Source of the DNA: a virus
Strand: one strand, 5' to 3'
Length of the DNA: 27,963 nucleotides
IMG/VR virus record: IMGVR_UViG_3300009605_000103
Location: 1-27,963 of that record
Shown here: positions 21,116 to 27,963 of the stretch, one piece after another
Numbering within the stretch: position 1 is the first letter of the stretch
Layout of the letters: the number at the start of each line of letters is the position of its first letter
Position numbers and translations under genes: made by a program
Notes under the pieces: generated by a model
The model's input: only the letters and a program-made list of their open reading frames with translations
Told to the model about the DNA's origin: nothing
Database searches by the model: none

Positions 21116-22114
21116 ATGTCATCAATGTTAGAACAGGCGATTGTCGATGCTAGTGCATTAAAAGAAGCCGCTGTCAAAAACGCAGAACAAACAATTATTG
21201 AAAAGTATTCTGCCGATATTAAAGAGGCAGTCGAATCTCTTCTAGAACAACCCGAAGAGGAAGAGTTGTTGGGAGGAGAAGCAGCACCATTAGCACCATT
21301 AGAAGGTGGAGGAGAAACATTTGATGATGTAGATGTTGCCGATGCAGCCACCGCCGGCGAAGATCTTTGTCCTTGTCCAGATGATGAAGCCATCGTGACC
21401 ATGGATTTGAGCGCTCTTCAGAAAGCTATAAGTGAAGAAGAGGGTGTACCAGAAGAGACAGAGGAAGAAGCAGCTGCTGAAGTGACTGCCGGGTTGCAGA
21501 TGCCAGAAGAAGACGAAGAACTTTTTGCATTAGAAGAAGATATCGAGATCGATGAAGAATTGATTGAAAAGCTTCTTGTTGATATGTCTCCTCAAATGAG
21601 TGGGTGGGCAGGCAGGCCCGAAGCAGAATTGGAGTTTGAGAAAGATTTAGATCTCGCCCGAATGCAAAGTTCTGAATACAAAGAAGAAAACGAAGAATTA
21701 AAAGAAAGTCTTAAAAAAGTAATTAAGACAAACAAACAACTAGTTAGTAACACGAAGCAACACAAGAAAGCAGTGATGATGCTTAAAGAAAAGCTCGAAG
21801 AAATGGTATCATCAAACGCTAGATTGCTTTATTCAAACAAGATTTTAAGTAGCACCTCCCTGAATGAGCGACAAAAAAGAAAAATTGTCGAAGCTATTTC
21901 AAAAGCGGATACGGTAGAAGAAGCTAGAGTTCTTTACGAAACGCTTCAAAGTGCAGTGGGTTCCAACTTTTCAAGAAAAAAAGAACCAAAATCACTGAAC
22001 GAAGCTTTGGAAAGAAGGAATTCTGTGCTTAGGGTTAATCGTCAAAAGACGCGTGATTCCGGCTTACCAAATCCGGTCCGAGATCGCATGCGAAAGCTTG
22101 CGGGAATTAAATAG
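21116..22114 (+). CDS. gp22: Prohead scaffold (gp22-like)
   Basis: The protein has 332 residues. It forms the internal core on which gp23 assembles and is degraded by gp21 during maturation. An Ala/Glu N-terminal helix contains A-L-K-E/A (14-18), a candidate cut site. An acidic low-complexity part (about 45-155) follows, then a long coiled coil (about 180-245), and the C-terminal N-A-R-L-L-Y-S-N-K-I-L with S-L-N-E-R-Q-K-R-K-I-V-E-A-I-S, which I recognise from gp22 proteins of T4-type marine phages. Gene order (21, 22, 23) supports it. The ribosome site AAGGAG lies eight bases before the start. Confidence 0.88.
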   Translation: MSSMLEQAIVDASALKEAAVKNAEQTIIEKYSADIKEAVESLLEQPEEEELLGGEAAPLAPLEGGGETFDDVDVADAATAGEDLCPCPDDEAIVTMDLSALQKAISEEEGVPEETEEEAAAEVTAGLQMPEEDEELFALEEDIEIDEELIEKLLVDMSPQMSGWAGRPEAELEFEKDLDLARMQSSEYKEENEELKESLKKVIKTNKQLVSNTKQHKKAVMMLKEKLEEMVSSNARLLYSNKILSSTSLNERQKRKIVEAISKADTVEEARVLYETLQSAVGSNFSRKKEPKSLNEALERRNSVLRVNRQKTRDSGLPNPVRDRMRKLAGIK

Positions 22115-22147
22115 TTTATTTTTAAAACAATAGGAGGTTTAAAAGAA

Positions 22148-23965
22148 ATGAGTATTTTAGAAAAATTAACTGAAGGTATCGTTGATCGAGATCTTCAAAA
22201 GGAGGGCGATGCCCTTCTTAATAAGTGGGAGGCAACTGGCCTTCTTGAAGGTCTCGGAGGAGATCGAAAGAAGTCTACTATGGCACGCCTTCTTGAAAAC
22301 CAGGCCAAGCAGCTTCTGAAGGAAGCTTCGTCTATGGCTGGTGGTGACGTCGAGGGTTTCGCGGCCGTCGCGTTTCCGATCGTCCGTCGAGTGTTCGGTG
22401 GACTTATTGCAAATGATCTTGTAAGTGTTCAGCCCATGAGTTTGCCCTCTGGACTGATCTTCTTCCTTGATTTTCAGTATACGGCTGCGAGATATGATTA
22501 TCGTGCAAATGATTCATTATACGGTGGTGGAAGGGTTGGCCAGGAGATCACTGGTGGTGTGGACCTTAGTCAAGAAGCTCGTGATGCGGGTGTTACCTCT
22601 ACTGGAGATAATGCTGATAAGGGGTTTTACAACCTTAACCAAGGTTATTCTTCGCCATCTGGAACGCTTCCTCTTGCAGCTAGCGCAATTGCCCCTGCCG
22701 CCGCAGTTACTGCTGCAAACGGCTTCCCGGGTGCAACCGCTAACTTGGCAGCTTTTACTGCAATCAGCGCGCTGTCGGAAGCTCAGAAGAAAGACTTGCG
22801 TTTTGATCCGGATCTTTTGAACGCCGAGAGTACTGATAAAGTTCAACAGGTACATGTTACTCTTACTGCCGCTGAACAGGCGAATATCAATATGGAAAAC
22901 ATGATTCTCCTTGATATTCGCCCACAGGCTAGCGGATCTGGCGTTGCATTTGGTCTGGATGCAAATGAAGATATTCGCCCAGTTCGTCGATTGACTAGAC
23001 GTGTTGATGTAGCTACCGTTGAGTTTACTATGCACGGTGATTCAACAGCTGCAGCTGCGGATACAGCAGTGGCAATTACAGTTCATTATCCGGAAAAGGA
23101 TGCTTTTGATGGTACTGCAGCTGCTGGTGACGCCAATGCTATTGGTGCTATTGCTGGAACCACTACGTGGGGTCTAGAGAATAACACAGAAATTCCCGAG
23201 ATCGACATCAAGGTCGATTCGGTGAGTGTCACTGCTGTAACTAAGAAGCTGAAAGCGAAGTGGACTCCGGAACTTGGCCAGGATCTCAACGCTTATCACA
23301 ACTTGGATGCAGAGGTTGAACTTACGAGTATTCTCTCTGAGCAGATTGCTCTTGAGATTGACCGGGAGATTCTTAATGATCTTGTACGACTGGCTACTGC
23401 TGGAACGTATTACTGGTCGCGCTCGCCTGGTCTGTTCGTTAATCGAGCAACCGGCACCGAGCTTGGTGCTACAGCAGCTGCTCCCGATTTCACGGGTACA
23501 GTTAGTGAGTGGTATGAGACTCTTGCTGAGACCATTAATGATGTGTCTGCACAGATTCATCGTAAGACACTTCGTGGTGGAGCTAACTTTATTGTTACTT
23601 CTCCTGAAGTTGCGAACGTCCTTGAGTTTACCTCTGGCTTTCGAGCTAGTGTGACTGCTGATGACGATCGTGGCACTGTCGGAACTGTCAAGGTTGGCGC
23701 TATGAGTAAGAAGTGGGACGTCTATGTTGACCCCTATTTCCCTCGTAACCTCGTCTTGGTTGGTCGTAAGGGTGGTTCGTTCCTTGAGAGCGGCTATGTT
23801 TATGCTCCTTATGTACCGCTGCAGGTTACTCCGACGATCTTCGGTATCGAAGACTTCGTGCCTCGCAAGGGCGTGATGACTCGTTATGCTAAGAAGATGG
23901 TCAGACCTGATATGTATGGTCTGGTTGTTGTTCGCGGCTTGCTCGGAGAGAGTGGAGCTAGCTAA
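22148..23965 (+). CDS. gp23: Major capsid protein (gp23-like)
   Basis: The protein has 605 residues and is longer than T4 gp23 (521). Identity rests on N-L-L-x-L-x-N-K-W style start (L-L-N-K-W-E), the maturation site L-L-K-E/A (cut after E59, codon 22322-22324), the strand region V-S-V-Q-P-M near residue 95 with G-L-I-F-F-L-D, and the C-terminal Y-V-Y-A-P-Y-V-P-L with M-T-R-Y-A-K-K-M-V. The extra length lies mainly in an Ala/Thr-rich region between about 140 and 330, probably a surface insertion. Codons end in G or C far more often than in neighbours: one line sampled (23761-23820) has 50% GC, against 33% in 21781-21840. This suggests selection for high expression. AGGAGG upstream; a strong terminator downstream. 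Confidence 0.95.
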   Translation: MSILEKLTEGIVDRDLQKEGDALLNKWEATGLLEGLGGDRKKSTMARLLENQAKQLLKEASSMAGGDVEGFAAVAFPIVRRVFGGLIANDLVSVQPMSLPSGLIFFLDFQYTAARYDYRANDSLYGGGRVGQEITGGVDLSQEARDAGVTSTGDNADKGFYNLNQGYSSPSGTLPLAASAIAPAAAVTAANGFPGATANLAAFTAISALSEAQKKDLRFDPDLLNAESTDKVQQVHVTLTAAEQANINMENMILLDIRPQASGSGVAFGLDANEDIRPVRRLTRRVDVATVEFTMHGDSTAAAADTAVAITVHYPEKDAFDGTAAAGDANAIGAIAGTTTWGLENNTEIPEIDIKVDSVSVTAVTKKLKAKWTPELGQDLNAYHNLDAEVELTSILSEQIALEIDREILNDLVRLATAGTYYWSRSPGLFVNRATGTELGATAAAPDFTGTVSEWYETLAETINDVSAQIHRKTLRGGANFIVTSPEVANVLEFTSGFRASVTADDDRGTVGTVKVGAMSKKWDVYVDPYFPRNLVLVGRKGGSFLESGYVYAPYVPLQVTPTIFGIEDFVPRKGVMTRYAKKMVRPDMYGLVVVRGLLGESGAS

Positions 23966-23985
23966 ACAATAGCTAACTAACAATT

Positions 23986-24015
23986 AAAGCCCGCCCGTCA
24001 GGGCGGGCTTTTTTT
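23986..24015 (+). terminator. Rho-independent terminator after major capsid gene
   Basis: An 11-base arm AAAGCCCGCCC (23986-23996), loop GTCA and complementary arm GGGCGGGCTTT (24001-24011) are followed by four more T residues. It lies about 20 bases after the gp23 stop and would end or thin the head transcript there. Confidence 0.9.
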
Positions 24016-24094
24016 GTATTTCTTTTGGAAGTTTAAACAAGTCACGACTATTTAATATGAAACGAATAACTAAATCAAAAGGGGAATTAAAAGG

Positions 24095-24559
24095 ATGAGC
24101 AAGTTAGGAAGATATTCAGCAGATAGAAAAAAGATAAAAACTATTTCCGCAGCAAAGACTGTTAAGGTTTCAGAATGTGGAACAATATTTGAACTTTCAG
24201 CATCCTCTACAGCATATAGTGTTATTTTGCCAGACATCGACACTGCTGGAAAAGGTTGTTGGTATAAATTTATCCTGACGGCCTTTGAGAGCGCCTATGG
24301 GAACGTGAATATCCGCGTTGCGCCGGAGGCTACTACTAATTATATTTTGGGTTCGGTTGCCGCCTCCGCTCTCGAAGGCAATCCGGCTGGACAGAACTTC
24401 CCGGGGAACGCGACTGCTTCGTTTGTTGTTGCCAAAGGGGCCCTAGGGGATACATTAGAATTGGTGGCAATTCCAAACTCCCAGTATGGCGGCCTCGATG
24501 GGTGGATCGCTAATGGTGTTGTGAGTGGTAGTGGAGCTATAACTGGTTCGGACGGTTAA
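24095..24559 (+). CDS. Decoration-like structural protein, first paralogue
   Basis: The protein has 154 residues. It begins MSKLGRYSADRKKIK and shares with the next protein a common frame: G-R-Y-(S/A)-A-x-R-x-K-I, A-x-K-T, C-G-T-(I/L)-F, L-P then A-G-K-G-(C/W)-W, and N-(V/I)-N-(I/V)-(R-V/T-V). The fold appears beta-rich with a Gly/Ser tail. I associate this N-terminus with small proteins next to the capsid gene in marine phages, probably head-surface decoration; no direct proof is visible. The start is behind AAAGGGGAATTAAAAGG, and a 13-codon open frame (24057-24098) overlaps the start as ATGA. Confidence 0.6.
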   Translation: MSKLGRYSADRKKIKTISAAKTVKVSECGTIFELSASSTAYSVILPDIDTAGKGCWYKFILTAFESAYGNVNIRVAPEATTNYILGSVAASALEGNPAGQNFPGNATASFVVAKGALGDTLELVAIPNSQYGGLDGWIANGVVSGSGAITGSDG

Positions 24560-24610
24560 TATGAAACAAATTAAGGCGAATAGCCTAAATCAAAAGGAGA
24601 TTTAAAAAAG

Positions 24611-25054
24611 ATGAGTAAATCAGGAAGATATGCAGCTAACCGGATTAAGATTGAAGAATTAACCGCGTCTAAGACTATCACAATAGCTGATTGTGGAACG
24701 CTTTTTAACGTGAATCCTGCAGCTGATGTGACTTTGACACTACCAGCTGCCGCCGATGCTGGCAAAGGCTGGTGGTGCGAAGTGATGGCAGACGAAGAAG
24801 ATGGCGATACTATGGACAATAATATTAATGTAACCGTAGGAGATGGAACTTTTTTTACTGGAATTCTCTGTGCTGCTGACGGCGGGGGCGGCTCTATCGG
24901 CAATGGAACGAGCAATAATTTTATTGGATGGAAGACCGCCGGTACTTCTGGTGAATTGGTGAGAATCGTTTGTCTGGGGGACAGATATGTTGCCCACGGC
25001 TTCATAATCGATGCGTCTGATACATTATTTGCAGACGCCGCCACTAATGCTTAA
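24611..25054 (+). CDS. Decoration-like structural protein, second paralogue
   Basis: The protein has 147 residues and is the tandem paralogue of the preceding gene, sharing G-R-Y-A-A-N-R-I-K-I at the N-terminus and the C-G-T-L-F and A-G-K-G-W-W blocks, then diverging (more acidic, with a Gly-rich loop G-G-G-G-S-I-G). The leader DNA is also shared: ATGAAAC(G/A)AAT and AAATCAAAAGG(G/A)GA occur upstream of both genes, so gene and leader were duplicated together. A function as alternative or co-assembling head decoration is inferred. A terminator follows. Confidence 0.6.
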   Translation: MSKSGRYAANRIKIEELTASKTITIADCGTLFNVNPAADVTLTLPAAADAGKGWWCEVMADEEDGDTMDNNINVTVGDGTFFTGILCAADGGGGSIGNGTSNNFIGWKTAGTSGELVRIVCLGDRYVAHGFIIDASDTLFADAATNA

Positions 25055-25080
25055 TAATAATTAAAAACCTTGTTAATATC

Positions 25081-25113
25081 AAACCCCACGTTTTCAACGG
25101 CGTGGGGTTTTTT
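25081..25113 (+). terminator. Rho-independent terminator after decoration-like pair
   Basis: AAACCCCACG (25081-25090), loop of ten bases, and CGTGGGGTTT (25101-25110) form a perfect ten-pair stem that continues into a T run ending TTTTTTATTG. It separates the decoration-like pair from the following basic protein gene. Confidence 0.88.
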
Positions 25114-25153
25114 ATTGAAAATCAACTATTTATTATACAACCCAGGAGGTATT

Positions 25154-25456
25154 ATGGGAAAGAGAAGAAGAAAACTGACAAGCCCCAAGTATGCTAAGAA
25201 GTATGCCGGTTTGAGAGCAACAATTGCGAGGTTGAAAAGCCACGAAAAAGTAGAATCAATTGTCGAGTCAAAACCAGTGGCAGAAAAACCCGTTCCTAAG
25301 ATCACAAAGAAAACATCCACAATTGTTGAAAAGGCTTCGATTGTCGAGTCAAAACCAGTGGCAGAAAAACCCGTTCCTAAGATCGCAAAGAAAACATCCA
25401 CAACTCGTAAAACCAGAAAAAGATCCAAACGAACTACTATAAAGAAAGATAAGTAG
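25154..25456 (+). CDS. Lysine-rich basic protein with internal duplication
   Basis: The start at 25154 has AGGAGGT four bases upstream and gives 100 residues; a longer frame from 25070 runs through the terminator and is rejected. The N-terminus M-G-K-R-R-R-K-L-T-S-P-K-Y-A-K-K is strongly basic. Two copies of S-I-V-E-S-K-P-V-A-E-K-P-V-P-K-I-(T/A)-K-K follow, 27 residues apart, and the tail is lysine/arginine. It resembles histone H1-like DNA-binding tails, so a DNA-condensing or head-interior protein is plausible. No fold is predicted with confidence. Confidence 0.6.
   Translation: MGKRRRKLTSPKYAKKYAGLRATIARLKSHEKVESIVESKPVAEKPVPKITKKTSTIVEKASIVESKPVAEKPVPKIAKKTSTTRKTRKRSKRTTIKKDK
25259..25403 (+). 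repeat. Direct 64-bp duplication, period 81 bp
   Basis: Bases 25259-25322 and 25340-25403 match except for one A/G difference (atcAcaaag against atcGcaaag). The near-identity, including third codon positions, shows a recent in-frame duplication in the basic protein gene. Confidence 0.9.
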
Positions 25457-25501
25457 TTTTGTAACGCCGGCAACTAATTATACCCGAGGAGATATAGTTT
25501 A

Positions 25502-26782
25502 ATGGCGGTTCCAACCTTAACACCATCAAGCACAACTAGCGCTATCAAGTTGCCATCTACAGGTACGCATGGTGACGTTACATTAGCAAATTTACCATTT
25601 GGTTATTATGCTACCGATGGTGCGCTAGCAGACACAAACTTTGTCTCTGGAGCAGTTGAGCAAGTATCCTATACATATAGGAAACTTGGTGGAGACATTT
25701 TAGATATAGAGATAACAACACAAAACGTTTATGCTTCTTATGAAGAGTCAGTGTTGGAATATAGTTACCTAGTCAATTCTCATCAATCTAAAAATGTATT
25801 GGATACTTTGTTGGGTAGAACCACTGGTTCGTTTGATCACCAAGGTCAACTTCTCTCAGGAGATGGATTATCCGGAAGTAACATTGCTCTTGCATTTCCT
25901 AAATTTCAATTTGGTTTTGCCAAACGCGTAGGAGATGCTACTTCTACTGAAGTCGGTATTGGTGGACAACAAACTATATATTCGGCGTCTTTTAATACTT
26001 CGGTTGGTACACAGGATTATGATTTGCAGTCAATAGTTTCATCTTCTGCAGCTACTGACAGCGCCGTTCCTTATTTTGGAAATGTGACAGATCGAAGAAT
26101 AACAATTCGAAAAGTATTTTATAAGACTCCGCACGCTATGTGGAGGTTTTATGGATATTACGGAGGTTTAAATACCGTAGGAAATCTTCACCAATATGGT
26201 CAGTTTGCCGATGATGCCAATTTTGAACTGGTGCCGGCTTGGCAGAACAAACTTCAAGCCATGGCTTTTGAATCAAACTTGTGGACTAGGACTTCACATT
26301 ACTCTTTCGAGATCAAAAACAATAAACTAAGATTGTTTCCAGATGTTACTATATCTCATCCAAAGAAGATGTGGATAAATTTTACAATTGATGAAGATCC
26401 TTGGGAGCCTAATGCAGCATATCGTGATAGTGTCAAAGGCATCAACAATATGAACACTCTTCCATTCGAGAATCTTCCATATAAGAATATCAACTCTATT
26501 GGTAAGCAGTGGGTTCGAAGGTTTGCTCTGGCACTTTCAAAGGAAACGTTGGGACAAGTTAGAGGAAAGTTTTCCACTATACCAATACCGGGAGAATCAG
26601 TTACATTAAACCATTCTGAACTGCTTTCGCAGGCAAAAGAAGAGCAAGAAAAACTCAGGGAAGAACTTAAAACAGTTCTCGATGAAATGGTTTATGCCAA
26701 GCTAGCTGAACAAGAGGCAACAATAACAGAAAATGTCAATAAGGTCAACTCTTCAATTCCGGGTGGAATATTTGTGGGGTAA
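25502..26782 (+). CDS. gp13: Neck protein (gp13-like)
   Basis: The protein has 426 residues and is a head-completion and neck protein that joins portal to tail. The C-terminal third fits gp13: W-V-R-R-F-A-L-A-L-S-K-E-T-L-G-Q-V-R-G-K-F, then I-P-G-E-S-V-T-L-N, then a helix with E-E-Q-E-K-L-R-E-E-L and the characteristic ending G-G-I-F-V-G. The N-terminal 200 residues are larger than in T4 (309 residues total) and Thr/Ser-rich. gp14- and gp15-like genes follow directly, as in T4. The start follows a GAGGAGATATAG site; upstream lies ACTAATTATA, a short AT motif also seen before other structural genes. Confidence 0.75.
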   Translation: MAVPTLTPSSTTSAIKLPSTGTHGDVTLANLPFGYYATDGALADTNFVSGAVEQVSYTYRKLGGDILDIEITTQNVYASYEESVLEYSYLVNSHQSKNVLDTLLGRTTGSFDHQGQLLSGDGLSGSNIALAFPKFQFGFAKRVGDATSTEVGIGGQQTIYSASFNTSVGTQDYDLQSIVSSSAATDSAVPYFGNVTDRRITIRKVFYKTPHAMWRFYGYYGGLNTVGNLHQYGQFADDANFELVPAWQNKLQAMAFESNLWTRTSHYSFEIKNNKLRLFPDVTISHPKKMWINFTIDEDPWEPNAAYRDSVKGINNMNTLPFENLPYKNINSIGKQWVRRFALALSKETLGQVRGKFSTIPIPGESVTLNHSELLSQAKEEQEKLREELKTVLDEMVYAKLAEQEATITENVNKVNSSIPGGIFVG

Positions 26783-26788
26783 TAGACA

Positions 26789-27277
26789 ATGGCTGACAAC
26801 AAATGGTCACAACCAGCAAATCCTCCACCTCCTCTGTTTTTAGGAGAGAAGGAGAGAAATCTAGTTAAACAGGTCAATGATGAACTCATTGAGCGAGTTG
26901 TTGGCCAACAAGTGCTGTATTATCCAATAAGCAAAGATCATACAGATTTTCATTCTCTTTATAGAGAGGCAATAGAGAAGACCTTTCTGCCACCGGTTAG
27001 GGTATATGCTCTAGTTGAGTGGGAAGGCCATGAAACAACGAACACTAGTGCTGGAATTGATCGAAGGTCAAGCATCACTGTTCATTTTCACAAAAGAAGA
27101 TTGACCGAAGATCAAGATTTGTTCGTCAGAGAGGGTGATTTTGTGTTATATGGATCTCATTATTATGAAATCGTGACATTGAACGAGACAAAACAGATTT
27201 TTGGCCAAGTTGATCACAAAATGGAAATTTCCGCAAAATGTATTAGAGCACGTAAGGGACTATTTGATGGTAGCTAA
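26789..27277 (+). CDS. gp14: Neck protein (gp14-like)
   Basis: The protein has 162 residues against about 256 in T4. The start is proline-rich (A-N-P-P-P-P-L-F-L). The core Q-Q-V-L-Y-Y-P-I-S resembles the C-x-Y-V-P-R strand of gp14, and G-D-F-V-L-Y-G-S-H-Y-Y-E-I-V with Q-I-F-G-Q-V-D-H-K-M-E-I matches its G-D-L-I-Y-F-P and Y-Q-V-G-Q segments in order. Its place between gp13- and gp15-like genes agrees. The shortened C-terminus is as I would expect in distant T4 relatives. Its stop overlaps the next gene by 11 bases. Confidence 0.65.
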   Translation: MADNKWSQPANPPPPLFLGEKERNLVKQVNDELIERVVGQQVLYYPISKDHTDFHSLYREAIEKTFLPPVRVYALVEWEGHETTNTSAGIDRRSSITVHFHKRRLTEDQDLFVREGDFVLYGSHYYEIVTLNETKQIFGQVDHKMEISAKCIRARKGLFDGS

Positions 27278-27963
27278 ACTAAGAGAAATACCATTCATGC
27301 CTTCAACACTTGAGACGATTGATTATGCTGTACATAATTGGTTGAATGAAGAATTAGATATTCACACTACAACAAATAAAGGCTGGAAGAAGGTTCCGAT
27401 TATTTGGGCAACAGCTGAACGCGCTATTCAATCAAAAGAAGATAATACCTTGAGAGATCAAGATGGTACGCTTATTTTTCCACGTATTATAATAGATAGG
27501 ACCAGTGTGGTGAAAGATCTGGCCAAAAAAGGCTCTGTTTGGGGCAACATACAAAGGATCAACGACGAAAAAGGCGGCTCGATAACAATTGCGAGAAGAA
27601 TAAAACAAGATAAAACCTCAAATTTTGCCAATGCTGATTCCAGAAGGTTAAGAGGAGGGGTTGCCGGCAACAAACAATCAACTTATCCAAAACGTGATTC
27701 TCTTGGGCGTCTCATTGAGAATAAAAAGATTGTTTATGAAACGATAACAATGCCCCTGCCAGTTTATTTGGATATTACATATAGCATTATTATTAAAACG
27801 GAATATCAGCAACAAATGAATGATTTGGTTACACCTTTTATGACAAAAACAGATGGATTAAATTATTTTGTTATGAAAAATGAAAATCATATGTATGAAG
27901 CGTTTATTCAAGGAGATGTTGGCTTGGATAATAACATTGCTTCTATGGAAACTGAATATAGAA
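27267..27963 (+). CDS. gp15: Tail terminator (gp15-like), cut by window end
   Basis: The frame is open from ATG 27267 to the window end (232 codons), so the gene continues outside. A ribosome site AAGGGA lies seven bases before the start; ATG 27297 is an alternative. The order K-V-P-I-I-W-A-T-A-E-R-A (near residues 43-54), F-P-R-I-I-I-D-R (about 72-79), then Y-L-D-I-T-Y-S-I-I-I-K-T-E-Y-x3-M-N-D-L-V-T-P-F matches T4 gp15: V-P-I-T-Y-A-S-K-E, L-P-R-I-N, and Y-E-L-S-I-F-T-R-Y with a following I-V-E-Q-I-L-P-Y-F. gp15 caps the tail tube and sheath and binds the neck. The assignment rests on motif order and on following gp13 and gp14. Confidence 0.68.
   Translation, partial: MVAKLREIPFMPSTLETIDYAVHNWLNEELDIHTTTNKGWKKVPIIWATAERAIQSKEDNTLRDQDGTLIFPRIIIDRTSVVKDLAKKGSVWGNIQRINDEKGGSITIARRIKQDKTSNFANADSRRLRGGVAGNKQSTYPKRDSLGRLIENKKIVYETITMPLPVYLDITYSIIIKTEYQQQMNDLVTPFMTKTDGLNYFVMKNENHMYEAFIQGDVGLDNNIASMETEYR

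Noticed and set aside
23174-23983. 269-codon open frame on the minus strand
   Set aside because: It lies wholly opposite gp23, whose strong codon bias leaves the reverse frame open; no ribosome site or family is recognised.
25070-25153. Longer start for the basic protein
   Set aside because: The extension would translate through the terminator hairpin; ATG 25154 has AGGAGGT at proper spacing.

Overview
The window is a stretch of a T4-type myovirus genome. All genes I accept lie on the + strand, packed with short gaps or overlaps. Terminase, portal, prohead protease, scaffold, major capsid protein, both neck proteins and the start of the tail terminator are recognisable. Order and lengths differ from T4, so this looks like a distant T4 relative. 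Low GC, a phage-borne bS21-like protein and several small proteins of types I associate with uncultured marine phages suggest an aquatic source; the host cannot be named from sequence.

Region 1 (1-614): the 3' part of a gene made of 23-residue MORN-like repeats, with a decayed repeat after its stop.

Region 2 (615-11247): ten consecutive genes whose products share almost only their first 8-12 residues, consensus MKLLFENWRKYL, followed in every case by a (L/I)-x-E tripeptide. Behind this tag lie unrelated domains: two HExxH metallopeptidase-like proteins, a ParB/sulfiredoxin-like domain, an ADP-ribosyltransferase-like fold, a large GTKWC-motif protein, an amidoligase-like protein, a Pol beta-type nucleotidyltransferase, a 2H phosphoesterase-like protein, a CCA-adding-type enzyme and a protein with one membrane segment. 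The tag resembles the capsid-targeting sequence of T4 internal head proteins, which the gp21 protease removes after (L/I)-x-E. The best reading is a cassette of cargo proteins packed in the head, trimmed by the gp21 homologue of this phage and injected with the DNA. This is the main discovery candidate.

Region 3 (11252-18047): a zinc-ribbon protein and a conserved unknown, then gp17 terminase, gp20 portal, two unknowns, a DUF1360-like membrane protein, a 27-codon mini-gene and gp21 protease.

Region 4 (18060-25456): two small proteins with helical N-termini that may also be core or cargo tags, a bS21-like protein, a small unknown probably structural, a fibre-like protein, gp22 scaffold, gp23 major capsid protein, a strong terminator, a tandem pair of decoration-like paralogues, a second terminator and a lysine-rich repeat protein.

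Region 5 (25502-27963): gp13 and gp14 neck proteins and a truncated gp15-like tail terminator. The order 17-20-21-22-23-13-14-15 differs from T4, where 13-19 precede 20-23. No gap exceeds 300 bases; no tRNA, CRISPR array or insertion sequence was seen.
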